Positions 25,542-33,796 of a stretch of DNA of 64,000 nucleotides are shown here, in pieces. The position numbers were made by a program, and so were the translations under genes. The stretch spans positions 310,001 to 374,000 of the forward strand of contig NZ_JOEZ01000001.1 of NCBI RefSeq assembly GCF_000721175.1, in the 5' to 3' direction. Source of the stretch: Streptomyces anulatus (GTDB taxonomy: Bacteria; Actinomycetota; Actinomycetes; Streptomycetales; Streptomycetaceae). Below the pieces are notes generated by a model. It worked only from the letters and a program-made list of their open reading frames with translations, was not told the DNA's origin and searched no databases. Each line of letters begins with the position of its first letter. Position 1 is the stretch's first letter.

Positions 25542-25665
25542 TTCTAGAACCGTAACAAGAGATCTGCCGTTCGCAAATTCGATCTCGCCTGTAGGGACGC
25601 CGATTTACTTACGAGTACGGCGAGTTGTGACGCGGGTCACCGCCTGGGGTGCCCTGTCGTCACTG

Positions 25666-26631
25666 TCAGCTGAGGGTCACCTGGCGGTTGGTGAGACCGC
25701 CCCGGGCGCGGCGTTCCTCGGCGGTGAGCGGGGCGTCGGACGCGAGCGCCGTCGCCAGTCGCTCGGCGAACTCCACGGCCGGCTTCTCGCACGCCTCGGC
25801 GCCCATCGAGCTCGGCAGGTCCCAGACGGGGACCACGAGCCCGTGTGCCCGGAACGAGCCGACCAGGCGGGTGTCGTCGCCGAGCGAGGAGGTGCCCGCG
25901 GCGTGCAGCCGGGCGAGCGCGTCGAGGAGCTGCTCCTCGGGGTGCGGCATGACCCAGCGCAGGTGGTTCTTCTCCGGGGTCTCGCACCAGTACGCGGCGT
26001 CGACGCCGGACAGCAGCGTCGTCGGGATCGCGGCGGCGTTCGCGCGCTCCAGGGAGGCGGACACCTCCGGCGTGGCGTTCTCCGCGTCCGGCACCCAGAA
26101 CTCGAACCCGGAGTGCACGTCCGGCTCGAAAGCGGCGTCGGGGGCGAGGAGGTCCTGGAGGCGCGGACCGTCGGCCGGTACGCGGCGGGCGGTGACCGGG
26201 GAGCCGGGCTCGGCCTCCAGGGCGCGCTGGAGGGTGTCCGCGAGGTCGCGGCTGAGGTCGCCGGACGAGGTGTCGTTCTGGAGGGCGAGCAGGACGGAAC
26301 CGTCGTCGCGGCGCAGCGCCGGCCAGGCCATCGGCAGGACCGTCGCGAGCGTCACCGACGGAACTCCCTCGGGCAGCCCGTCCTTGAGGGTCAGCTCGAC
26401 GGTGGCGGCGGGCACCAGCTCGCGCAGCGCGACCCAGTCGCACTCGCCCGCGAGTCCCTCGAAGGGGCGGTGCACGAGCTCGGTCACGGCGTGGGCGGCG
26501 GCGCGTCCGTGACACGCCTTGTAACGACGGCCCGATCCGCACGGGCAGGGCTCACGGGCCCCGACGACCGGGATCTCACCGTCCTTGAGCTGCTGCTTCC
26601 CGGCCTTGGACTGAGGGCGCTTCTTGGCCAT
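25666..26631 (-). CDS. SEC-C motif protein (DUF5926-like)
   Basis: 321 residues. Near the N-terminus is a zinc-binding SEC-C motif, REPCPCGSGRRYKACHG (about 27-43), of the CxCxxx(8)CH type found in SecA and many stand-alone proteins. The rest is a conserved actinobacterial domain (RPFEGLAGECDWVALRELVPAAT, GFEFWVPDAENATPEV, AAYWCETPEKNHLRWVMPHPEEQL) of unknown function. ATG 26631 is favoured because GGGAGA lies about nine bases upstream; the next ATG three codons earlier overlaps that site. The basic N-terminus (MAKKRPQSKAGKQQ) suggests nucleic-acid or ribosome contact. It is downstream of the second RsbW-like gene on the same strand with a gap of 149 bp. Confidence 0.85.
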   Translation of the reverse strand: MAKKRPQSKAGKQQLKDGEIPVVGAREPCPCGSGRRYKACHGRAAAHAVTELVHRPFEGLAGECDWVALRELVPAATVELTLKDGLPEGVPSVTLATVLPMAWPALRRDDGSVLLALQNDTSSGDLSRDLADTLQRALEAEPGSPVTARRVPADGPRLQDLLAPDAAFEPDVHSGFEFWVPDAENATPEVSASLERANAAAIPTTLLSGVDAAYWCETPEKNHLRWVMPHPEEQLLDALARLHAAGTSSLGDDTRLVGSFRAHGLVVPVWDLPSSMGAEACEKPAVEFAERLATALASDAPLTAEERRARGGLTNRQVTLS

Positions 26632-26780
26632 GGTGGGCATTCTCCCGATTGCGACAGTGCGGACTCGGCGCGAGCCTAGCGGCCCGGGGAGCCTCGCTCG
26701 GCGCACGTACGCGCTCGGACCGTTCCGTCCGGGCGGTCGGGCCGTTCCGTCCGTGCGCTCAGGTTGCGTCGTCCGGGCGC

Positions 26781-27392
26781 TCAGCCGACGTCGTCGAAGG
26801 CCTCGGAGAAGTCCAGGCCCTCGAACCCGGTGAGCCCGCCGACACCGTGCGCGCCGACGCCGTTGCCGCCGACGCCGTTCGAGTCGATGCCGTTCGAGGT
26901 GATGCCGTTCGCGTCGGAGCAGGTGCCGCCGTTGCCGCCGATGCCGGGCGGCTTCTTCGCGGAGACCAGGGCCCAGACGGTGACTTCGCCGGACGAGTCG
27001 TCCCTTACGCCCCACTCCTGGGCCAGGGCGCTGATGATGTTGAGGCCCCGGCCGCCGCGAGCCGTCACCGAAGGAGTGGCCGGAACCGGGCGGGTCGGGC
27101 CGCCGCCGTCCGTGACCTCCACGGTGAGCCCGCCGCCGGTGTCCACCCGCCAGGCGGCGCGGATGTCCCCGTCGCCCACGTCGGTGTGCCGCCCCAGGGG
27201 CCTGCCGTGCCGGCAGGCGTTGCTGAGAAGTTCGGAAAGGATCAGAACGGCGTCGTCGACGACCGCGTCCGACACCCCGTTGCCGCGCAACTGCTCACGC
27301 ATCCGGTGTCGTGCCTGCCCCACGCCGGCAGGGCCATGAGGAATGGCCATGCTCGACGACGCGGGCACTTCTTGTGCCACCACCAACGCCAC
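26781..27392 (-). CDS. RsbW-like ATP-binding regulator with repeat tail
   Basis: 203 residues. The GHKL ATPase is intact: N box ILSELLSNACRHG, G1 box VEVTDGGGPTRP, G2 box ARGGRGLNIISALAQEWG. The start is decided by a perfect AGGAGG eight bases before GTG 27392 (VALVVAQEVPASSS); longer frames lack a ribosome site. The C-terminus carries a short repeat, NGITSNGIDSNGVGGNGVG, followed by AHGVGGL, encoded by five 15-bp units. This tail is not part of the ATPase fold and its length could vary between strains. The protein probably regulates a sigma factor or anti-anti-sigma protein by binding or phosphorylation; no partner is adjacent. Confidence 0.87.
   Translation of the reverse strand: MALVVAQEVPASSSMAIPHGPAGVGQARHRMREQLRGNGVSDAVVDDAVLILSELLSNACRHGRPLGRHTDVGDGDIRAAWRVDTGGGLTVEVTDGGGPTRPVPATPSVTARGGRGLNIISALAQEWGVRDDSSGEVTVWALVSAKKPPGIGGNGGTCSDANGITSNGIDSNGVGGNGVGAHGVGGLTGFEGLDFSEAFDDVG
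26841..26915. repeat. 15-bp x 5 coding minisatellite
   Basis: Five contiguous 15-bp units with consensus GACGCCGTTCGAGTC (plus strand) encode five-residue NG-x-x-S/G repeats at the C-terminus of the RsbW-like protein. Confidence 0.85.
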
Positions 27393-27563
27393 CCCCGAGA
27401 CCTCCTTTGCCCCACGCCACGGGTTGGATGCCCCACTGAGCTGGGCCGGAAACCGGCCGATGCGCTGCGGGTGACGCACTCGTAACGATCGAACGCGCAG
27501 CGAATGCGCCGGTGCACACCCCGTAACGGCCGAGGTCGGGGGCCTGGCGGGTCCTCATCCGTA

Positions 27564-28400
27564 CTAAATGCGGCCCAGTTGGGACAGAACCTGCTTAGGG
27601 CGGTTGGTGATGATCGCCTCGACGCCGAGTTCGGCGCACAGGTCGACGTCGGCCGGTTCGTTCACGGTCCACACGTGCACCCGGTGCCCCGCACGGTGCA
27701 GTCGTTCGATGTATCCGGGCTGGCCGCGCACGATCCGCATGCCCGGCCCCGCGATCCGGGACCCGGCGGGCAGCCGCCCGTCGCGCATCCGGGGCGAGAC
27801 GAACTGCATCAGGTAGACCGTGGGCAGCGTGGGCGCGGCGGCCTGGACGCGTTGCAGGGAGCGGCCCGAGAAGCTCATGATGCGGATGGGGGAGGGCTCG
27901 TCGGCCGGCGGTGCGGACAGGCCGAAGCGGTTCAGCAGGTGCAGGAGCCGCTCCTCGACCTGTCCGGCCCAGCGGGTGGGGTGCTTCGTCTCGATGGCCA
28001 GCTGCAGCGGCCGCCCGGTGGCCCGTACCTCGGTGAAGAGCTCCAGGAGCCGTTCCAGGGTGAGTACGGAGGTGAGCTCGCCCGGCACCGGATCCCAGTC
28101 GGGCGACTCCTCGCGGTCCTTCCAGGAGCCGAAGTCGAGGGCGGCGAGGTCGGCGAGCTCCAGCGCCGACACGGCACCGCGCCCGTTGGACGTTCGGTTC
28201 ACCCGCCGGTCGTGGACGCAGACGAGATGGCCGTCGGCGGTGAGCCGGACATCGCATTCCAGCGCGTCGGCACCGTCCTCGATCGCCTTGCGATAGGCGG
28301 CCAGGGTGTGCTCGGGGGCGTCGTCGGAGGCCCCGCGGTGGGCGATGACCTGGATGGAGGTGTGCGCGCTGCGCTGCCGTGCGTGGGTCACCCGGGCCAT
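27564..28400 (-). CDS. Glycerophosphodiester phosphodiesterase
   Basis: 278 residues of GDPD TIM-barrel type. The N-terminal signature QVIAHRGASDDAPEHTL provides the catalytic His-Arg, and ADALECDVRLTADGHLVCVHD supplies the metal-binding Glu-Asp and second catalytic His. Later strands include LQLAIETKHPTRW (Glu, Lys) and VHVWTVNEPADVD with the conserved W. There is no signal peptide, so it should be cytoplasmic, hydrolysing glycerophosphodiesters to glycerol-3-phosphate plus an alcohol. ATG 28400 was chosen; a GTG ten codons upstream is possible. It is divergent from the HtrA-like gene across a 201-bp, comparatively AT-rich spacer. Confidence 0.95.
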   Translation of the reverse strand: MARVTHARQRSAHTSIQVIAHRGASDDAPEHTLAAYRKAIEDGADALECDVRLTADGHLVCVHDRRVNRTSNGRGAVSALELADLAALDFGSWKDREESPDWDPVPGELTSVLTLERLLELFTEVRATGRPLQLAIETKHPTRWAGQVEERLLHLLNRFGLSAPPADEPSPIRIMSFSGRSLQRVQAAAPTLPTVYLMQFVSPRMRDGRLPAGSRIAGPGMRIVRGQPGYIERLHRAGHRVHVWTVNEPADVDLCAELGVEAIITNRPKQVLSQLGRI

Positions 28401-28601
28401 GGTGTCACCGCCGCGGGAGTGGCTGAGCACATGTCACCCTGGAGGTCTGTTTTGTCGGATGTAAAGATTGGTGTGCGGATGCACAGGTCCTGCTTACAGT
28501 GGCCCGACGTGTTGTGGGAAAAGCTGACCGCAGACACGTGCACAGCGGATTTCTTGCCGAACGCCGACTGGATGCCGAGTGGAACCGAGGAGTAAAGAGC
28601 T

Positions 28602-30326
28602 GTGAGCACCGAGAACGAGGGCAACGAGGACCGCGCGGTACCGGCCGTGCCGTCCGTTCCGTCCGCACCTCCCGTGCCGGCCGACGCTCCTGGACCGGCG
28701 ACCGAGGGGGCCACGCCTCCGTCGCCGGCGGCCCCGGCCCAGGACACCGCGCGCGAGACGGCGCACGGTGCGGCACACGACCCGGCGCAGGAGACCGCGC
28801 GCCTTCCTGTGCACGACACCGGCGCGGCGGGGACCGCAACGGGTGCCCCCGGCGCGGGGGCACCGGCACCGGGAGCCCCGGCGCACGCCGAGGCGCCGCG
28901 CCACGACCCCACGCACCAGGGCTCCCCGGCCTCCCCGGCCACGCCCACGTACGCCCAGGGCGCGCACCCGACGCCGCCGCAGCCTCCCCAGCACTCCCCG
29001 TACGGTGCGGCGCCCGCGTACGGTGCGGCGCCCGAGGTTCCCGCGGGCGCCGCCTCCTGGCCGCCGCCCCCGCCCGCCGTCCCGTCGTACGCCGGCGGGG
29101 ATGCCGGTCACGCGTCCGGCGGTAGCGGCGACGGCAGCGGCCACGGCCCGGTCTGGGGCGCTCCGGTCCCGCCCGGTTCCGAGTCCCCGGGCGGAAAGAG
29201 CGGCAGGGGCCGCGGCAGCGGTCTGGTGGCGGCCGTGGCCGTCGCGGCGCTCGTCGCGGGCGGCATCGGCGGCGCCCTCGGCTACTGGGCGGCCGACCGC
29301 AACGACGACGGGACCTCCGGCGGCTCGACGACCATCTCGGCGTCGGACACCCCGAGGGACCTGAAGCGCCCGGCGGGCACGGTGGCCGGGGTCGCCGCGA
29401 AGGCGCTCCCCAGCGTGGTCACCATCGACGCGCAGGGCGGCGACGGCGAGGGCGGCACGGGCACCGGCTTCGTGTACGACAAGGAAGGCCACATCCTCAC
29501 CAACAACCACGTGGTGGCCTCCGCCGCGGAGTCCGGCGAACTGTCGGCAACCTTCTCCAACGGCAAGAAGTACGCCGCCCAGGTGGTCGGCCGGGCGCAG
29601 GGCTACGACGTGGCCGTACTGAAGCTGAAGAACCCGCCGTCAGGCCTCGCCCCGCTGCCGCTGGGCAACTCGGAGAGCGTGGCCGTCGGCGACTCGACGA
29701 TCGCGATCGGCGCGCCCTTCGGCCTCTCCAACACGGTCACCACGGGCATCATCAGCGCGAAGAACCGCCCGGTGGCGTCCGGGGACGGCTCCAGCAACAA
29801 GAACTCGTACATGAGCGCCCTGCAGACCGACGCATCGATCAACCCGGGCAACTCCGGCGGTCCGCTGCTGGACGCGACGGGCGCGGTCATCGGCATCAAC
29901 TCCGCGATCCAGTCGACCGGCGGCGGCCTCGGCCAGTCCCAGGCCGGCTCCATCGGCCTCGGCTTCGCGATCCCGGTCAACCAGGCCAAGAACGTCGCCG
30001 AGCAGCTGATCAAGACCGGCAAGCCGGTCTACCCCGTGATCGGCGCGACGGTGACGATGGAGGAGAAGACGGGCGGCGCGGCGATCTCCGCCGAGGGCGC
30101 GGGCGGCACCCCCGCCGTCACCCCGAACGGCCCGGCGGCCAAGGCGGGCCTCAAGGCGGGCGACGTGATCACGAAGTTCAACGACACCGTGATCGACAGC
30201 GGCCCGACCCTGATCGGCGAGATCTGGACCCGCAAGCCGGGCGAGAAGGTGACCCTGACGTACGAGCGCGACGGCAGGACGGCCACGGTCGAAGTCACCC
30301 TGGGCCAGCGCGAGGGCGACAGCTGA
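28602..30326 (+). CDS. Membrane-anchored HtrA/DegP-like serine protease with PDZ domain
   Basis: 574 residues. The first ~205 are a Pro/Ala/Glu/Gly-rich cytoplasmic region, then one membrane helix (GLVAAVAVAALVAGGIGGALGYWAA). The trypsin-like domain faces outward: His in TNNHVVASA, Asp in GYDVAVLKLKN and Ser in INPGNSGGPLLDA, so the triad is complete. SIGLGFAIPVNQAKNVAEQLI is characteristic of HtrA. A single PDZ domain (about 470-570; GPAAKAGLKAGDVITKFND) ends the protein. Such proteases handle misfolded secreted proteins at the cell surface. GTG 28602 follows GAGGAGTAAAGAGCT. The upstream spacer has GTTTTGTCGGATGTAAAG and TTACAGT, possible promoter elements of a stress-controlled promoter. 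Confidence 0.95.
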   Translation: MSTENEGNEDRAVPAVPSVPSAPPVPADAPGPATEGATPPSPAAPAQDTARETAHGAAHDPAQETARLPVHDTGAAGTATGAPGAGAPAPGAPAHAEAPRHDPTHQGSPASPATPTYAQGAHPTPPQPPQHSPYGAAPAYGAAPEVPAGAASWPPPPPAVPSYAGGDAGHASGGSGDGSGHGPVWGAPVPPGSESPGGKSGRGRGSGLVAAVAVAALVAGGIGGALGYWAADRNDDGTSGGSTTISASDTPRDLKRPAGTVAGVAAKALPSVVTIDAQGGDGEGGTGTGFVYDKEGHILTNNHVVASAAESGELSATFSNGKKYAAQVVGRAQGYDVAVLKLKNPPSGLAPLPLGNSESVAVGDSTIAIGAPFGLSNTVTTGIISAKNRPVASGDGSSNKNSYMSALQTDASINPGNSGGPLLDATGAVIGINSAIQSTGGGLGQSQAGSIGLGFAIPVNQAKNVAEQLIKTGKPVYPVIGATVTMEEKTGGAAISAEGAGGTPAVTPNGPAAKAGLKAGDVITKFNDTVIDSGPTLIGEIWTRKPGEKVTLTYERDGRTATVEVTLGQREGDS

Positions 30327-30412
30327 CCGGCTAGGCTGTCCCACGCGTCGAACCGGCCCCACGCGGGCCTGACGGCCCATCGGCTTGCACAGCGACCGGA
30401 CCGCCGACGCGG

Positions 30413-30499
30413 GGTGGGTTGCCCGAGCGGCCTAAGGGAACGGTCTTGAAAACCGTCGTGGCAGCGATGTCACCGTGGGTTCAAATCCCACACCCACCG
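30413..30499 (+). tRNA. tRNA-Ser (anticodon TGA)
   Basis: The acceptor stem GGTGGGT (30413-30419) pairs with ACCCACC (30492-30498), with discriminator G. The anticodon stem ACGGT/ACCGT encloses loop CTTGAAA, so the anticodon is TGA (30447-30449), reading UCA. The long variable arm and GGTTCAAATCC T-arm are those of a class II serine tRNA. CCA is not encoded. Confidence 0.95.
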
Positions 30500-30508
30500 C
30501 AGGTGCAA

Positions 30509-30539
30509 GGCCCCCGACCACGAGATTCGGTCGGGGGCC
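30509..30539 (+). terminator. Hairpin after tRNA-Ser
   Basis: GGCCCCCGACC (30509-30519) pairs with 30529-30539 around a 9-nt loop, 10 bp after the tRNA. The following 220 bp to the prim-pol stop contain no convincing gene. Confidence 0.8.
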
Positions 30540-30762
30540 GCACGCGTGTGCCTCGTACGCCGGGGTGGAGAACCGCTGTCGTGGCGATACGGGAGACGGC
30601 CTTGCGGTGGAAGACGCCGGTGGGGTCGGGGGGCTTGGCCAGGGTGCCGAGGCCCGCGAGGGCCTGGGGCTGATTCTTGCCCGGAGCCGGCAGCGGATGT
30701 GGGCTGTTCGCATCGGGCTGCCGAACCCCTCAGCTCGTCCGCCTCCCGCCCCGCCCTGCGCC

Positions 30763-31668
30763 TCAGGCCGCGCCGTCCGTCTCCCCGCCCCGCCCCGATG
30801 TCAGCCGTGCCGCCGATGCGATCGTGGCGCGGGCCTCGTGTTCCGGCAGTCCGGTGCGGACGGCGGCGGCGGTGAGCGCGTCCGCCAGGGCGTCGCCGAA
30901 GCCGTGTTCGTAGGCGCGGCAGGCCGCCCAGAAGAGGCGGGTGTTGCGCTGGCCCTCGTGGGCGGCGAGCACGAACTGGATCAGGCCCTCCCCACGGCGG
31001 GCTTGGGTGTGCGTCGTGCCCGCGGCGGCGGCCGTGGGTGTGCGGCGCGGCAGGGTGAGGAGGCGGAGCAGGGCGCGGGGGCAGGGTGCCGGGGTGAGGC
31101 GGGCGGTGCCGGGGGCCAGGCGGTAGCGGCCGTGGGCGGTGACCGAGCCGGGGCCGACCAGGTAGCCGCCGCTGCCGCGGATGTCGATGCCCGGGGCGAG
31201 GCGGCCGGCGGAGTTGGGGACCGTCGCATCGGCGGGGCCGGTCAGCCAGAGGTGGCGGCCGCCGCTCGGGGTGAGCACCGTGACGGTCGGCGGGATGGTG
31301 AACAGGTGCTGGAGGGCCAGCTGCCGGAGCGCGCCCGCCGAGTCGCTGCGGTACGCGGGGTCGACGTCCAGGTCGATGCCGATGAGGCGGTGCGGGGCGC
31401 GTCCGCAGGCGATGCCGTAGCCGGTGGCCCGGGGCGCGGCGGCGAAGAGGGCGCGGAGGGCCGCTGGGTCGGTGGTGGCGTCGTGCACCCCGTGTCCCGG
31501 CAGTCCGCACTCGCCCCGGCAGTGTGCAGACGGCTGCTCGCCCCGGTGCGGCGAGCGCAGCGCGGGGAGCTTGGTGGCGGAGAGGGGGAAGACGGGGAGG
31601 CCGTGCTCGGCGGCGGCCAGGGCGTGGGCGAGGGCCAGGGTGGGGGTCTGCCGGTCGATGGTGGCCAT
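30763..31668 (-). CDS. Bifunctional DNA primase/polymerase (prim-pol domain) protein
   Basis: 301 residues with an intact prim-pol core: ALAHALAAAEHGLPVFPL at the start, the metal motif LIGIDLDVDP near residue 100, VLTPSGGRHLWLTG with the conserved histidine, and IDIRGSGGYLVGPGS. The cysteine/histidine cluster SAHCRGECGLPGHGVHDAT could bind zinc. A helical C-terminal domain (TRLFWAACRAYEHGFGDALADAL) resembles the PriCT-type helical region. Prim-pols of this type occur in plasmids, integrative elements and as chromosomal copies in Streptomyces. ATG 31668 was chosen; MYENKS at 31686 is possible and neither has a clear ribosome site. Its neighbour is tRNA-Ser, a favoured integration target, but no integrase or direct repeat is visible. 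Confidence 0.88.
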   Translation of the reverse strand: MATIDRQTPTLALAHALAAAEHGLPVFPLSATKLPALRSPHRGEQPSAHCRGECGLPGHGVHDATTDPAALRALFAAAPRATGYGIACGRAPHRLIGIDLDVDPAYRSDSAGALRQLALQHLFTIPPTVTVLTPSGGRHLWLTGPADATVPNSAGRLAPGIDIRGSGGYLVGPGSVTAHGRYRLAPGTARLTPAPCPRALLRLLTLPRRTPTAAAAGTTHTQARRGEGLIQFVLAAHEGQRNTRLFWAACRAYEHGFGDALADALTAAAVRTGLPEHEARATIASAARLTSGRGGETDGAA

Positions 31669-32002
31669 GGATTTATTTTCGTACATGAGTTCGAAGAAAG
31701 GAAGGGGGGAGGTGGGGGGTGGGGTGGAGGTGCCCGGGAAGGGGCGGGTGGCGGAACGCTTCTCCCCGAGCGCCCCAAGGGGCGTCGGGTACACCTCGCT
31801 GACCTGGGCTTTCGTGCGGCATAGGAGGTTTATCGGCTCTTCTTCATACGTGAGGGGGAATCGGGCGGTGGTGAGGGGTTCGTCGGGGATGTGCTGGGCA
31901 GCTCTGGTCTCGCGACGTTGTGAACAGCACCGGGGTGGTCGGCCAACTCCCCCGGGACCAGTCGAATATGAAGCCGCAATTCCGTTTCCTGGAGGAAATG
32001 AC
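31669..32002. other. 334-bp divergent spacer, no gene supported
   Basis: Frames through this spacer have mixed third-position composition. It contains an AT-rich run at 31668-31690 and an isolated AGGAGG near 31808 without a start codon at the right distance. Promoters for the prim-pol gene (minus) and the small secreted protein (plus) should lie here. Confidence 0.5.
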
Positions 32003-32317
32003 ATGGCAAGCATCCGTACCGCTCGCGCCCTCGCCGCTGTCGCCGCCGCGCCCCTGACGGTCGCGCTCTGCGGCGGGGTCGCCATGGCGGACAACGGTTC
32101 CTTCGCGAACGACGGATCGAACGCGGCGGTGGCGACGGTCGGCGGCAGCGGTGTCGGCGGCGACAACTCCGGCAACTCGTCCACGACCCAGCAGCAGGCC
32201 GTCGGCGCCGGCGCGTCGAACCAGAACACGTCCGCCCAGGTGAGCGACTCGGCCTTCGTGCCGATCGACCAGTCAGACCACAGTGTCGCGGTGAACTTCA
32301 CGCCCTTCTTCTGGTGA
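32003..32317 (+). CDS. Small secreted Asn/Gln/Ser/Gly-rich protein
   Basis: 104 residues. A signal peptide (MASIRTARALAAVAAAPLTV then ALCGGVAMA) is followed by about 75 residues rich in N, Q, S, G and V: DNGSFANDGSNAAVATVGGS, STTQQQAVGAGASNQNTSAQ, ending VAVNFTPFFW. The composition resembles surface-assembling proteins such as rodlins or curli-like repeats, but no defined family motif is visible and it lacks chaplin cysteines. ATG 32003 has GGAGGAAATGAC directly upstream, a strong ribosome site. A surface or aerial-hypha role is speculation. It stands alone between the prim-pol gene and the FadE operon. Confidence 0.8.
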   Translation: MASIRTARALAAVAAAPLTVALCGGVAMADNGSFANDGSNAAVATVGGSGVGGDNSGNSSTTQQQAVGAGASNQNTSAQVSDSAFVPIDQSDHSVAVNFTPFFW

Positions 32318-32427
32318 TCCTCCCCAGGAGGCGCGATCGTCGGGACCTCCCGGGGGGTGGGTCCCGATGCACTGAACGGCAGCCTGTACGAAAGCACTTC
32401 GGTGTCCTCGTGCGGGCTGCCGCCGTC

Positions 32428-32460
32428 TTGACAGTGGGCCATATCTGACGGACAGTCAGA
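32428..32460 (+). promoter_or_regulatory. Candidate promoter and palindromic operator of the igr-like operon
   Basis: TTGACA at 32428-32433 is a consensus -35. Downstream, TCTGACGGACAGTCAGA (32444-32460) is a perfect 6-bp inverted repeat with a 5-bp centre lying where the -10 should be. A TetR-family repressor bound there would block transcription. The sequence is not the mycobacterial KstR site (TAGAAC..GTTCTA). Confidence 0.5.
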
Positions 32461-32575
32461 AACGTTGGAGCGTGGCGCGGACAGCGGACAGCGGGCAACC
32501 GCCGGTCGCCGGAATGCCGGGACCCGGTCGGTAGCGCTCCGGCATTCTGATTCCGCAGCTCTGGAGGCCCCTCCC

Positions 32576-33796
32576 GTGCATCTCGCTCCGACGGAACGCC
32601 AGCAGCGGCTCCGGGCCGAACTCCGTTCGTATTTCCGTGCGCTGATGTCCGAAGTGGGGGACAGCCGGAAGGACGGGGACGGGGAGGGGGGCGAGGACAG
32701 CGGCGGGGGCAGGGGCGTCGGGCTGGACGTGGGCGAGCAGCGGCGGCTGCTCCGCCGGATCGGCGCCGACGGCCTGCTCGGTCTCGGCTGGCCCGAGGAG
32801 TACGGCGGCCGGGGCCGGGGCCCCGACGAGCAGTTCGTCTTCTTCGACGAGGCGTACCGGGCCGGCGCCCCCGTCTCCATGGTCACGCTCAACACCGTCG
32901 GCCCGACGCTGATGGCGTACGGGACCGAGGAGCAGAAGGCGTACTTCCTGCCCCGCATCCTCGGCGGTGAACTCGTCTTCACGATCGGCTACAGCGAGCC
33001 GGAGGCCGGTACGGACCTGGCGGCGCTGCGCACCCGTGCCGTGCGGGACGGCGACGACTGGGTCATCGACGGCCAGAAGATATTCACCAGCAACGCCCAG
33101 CGGGCGGACTGGATCTGGCTCGCCTGCCGTACGGACCCCGAGGCTCCCAGACACCGGGGCATCTCGATCATCCTGGTGCCCACCGACGACCCCGGCTTCT
33201 CCTGGACGCCGATCGAGACCGTGGGCGGGCTGACCACGACGGCCACCTATTACGACGGCGTGCGCGTCCCCGCCACGAACCTCGTCGGCGCCGAGAACGA
33301 GGGCTGGAAGCTCATCACCAGCCAGCTCAACCACGAACGCGTCGCCCTGGCCGCCATCGGCATGCAGGCCGAGGACTTCTACGAGGAGGCCCTCGCCCAT
33401 GCCCGTACCCCCGACCCCCTGACCGGGCGCCGCCGGATCGACGAGCCGTGGGTGCGCGCCCGGCTCGCGGAGGCGTACGCCCGGCTCGCGGCGACGCGCC
33501 TGCTGAACTGGCGGCTGGTCGACGCCGTCGGCGCCGGCGCACCGGCCCCCGGAGAGGCCAGCGGGGTGAAGTTCGCGGGCACCGAGAGCGCGGTCGAGGT
33601 CTACCGGATGTGCCAGGAGGCCGTCGGGGACACCGCCCTGCTCCGCGCCGGTTCTCCTGGCTGTTTCGGGCCCGGCGGGGAGCTGGAGCGGATGAACCGC
33701 GCCGCGCAGATCAACACCTTCGGGGGCGGCGTCGGCGAGGTGCAGCGCGAGATCGTCGCGACGGCCCGGCTCGGGATGACCCGGGGCAAGCGATGA
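32576..33796 (+). CDS. Acyl-CoA dehydrogenase, FadE29 (ChsE2)-like subunit
   Basis: 406 residues of acyl-CoA dehydrogenase fold. The FAD/substrate signature TIGYSEPEAGTDLAALRTRA and WVIDGQKIFTSNAQRADWIW are typical, and the C-terminal helices include QINTFGGGVGEVQREIVATARLG. A 25-residue charged Gly/Asp insertion (SRKDGDGEGGEDSGGGRG) lies near residue 35. In mycobacteria FadE28 and FadE29 form a heterotetramer that dehydrogenates the three-carbon steroid side chain. Here a second, shorter dehydrogenase is in the same operon, with the rest of the igr set in coupled order. GTG 32576 follows CTGGAGGCCCCTCCC. The final ATGA overlap couples it to the hydratase. Confidence 0.88.
   Translation: MHLAPTERQQRLRAELRSYFRALMSEVGDSRKDGDGEGGEDSGGGRGVGLDVGEQRRLLRRIGADGLLGLGWPEEYGGRGRGPDEQFVFFDEAYRAGAPVSMVTLNTVGPTLMAYGTEEQKAYFLPRILGGELVFTIGYSEPEAGTDLAALRTRAVRDGDDWVIDGQKIFTSNAQRADWIWLACRTDPEAPRHRGISIILVPTDDPGFSWTPIETVGGLTTTATYYDGVRVPATNLVGAENEGWKLITSQLNHERVALAAIGMQAEDFYEEALAHARTPDPLTGRRRIDEPWVRARLAEAYARLAATRLLNWRLVDAVGAGAPAPGEASGVKFAGTESAVEVYRMCQEAVGDTALLRAGSPGCFGPGGELERMNRAAQINTFGGGVGEVQREIVATARLGMTRGKR

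Noticed and set aside
30475..31824. Plus-strand frame across the prim-pol gene
   Set aside because: Crosses the tRNA terminator and is the shadow of the minus-strand prim-pol frame; no domain is visible.
31770..31890. Coding-looking minus-strand stretch upstream of the prim-pol start (RFPLTYEEEPINLL)
   Set aside because: Codon choices are not Streptomyces-like (TAT, ATA, CTA, AAA), there is no start, and it lies in the promoter region.
30413..32317. Integrated mobile element at tRNA-Ser(TGA)
   Set aside because: No integrase, excisionase, transfer gene or direct repeat of the tRNA end was found; only a prim-pol gene is present.
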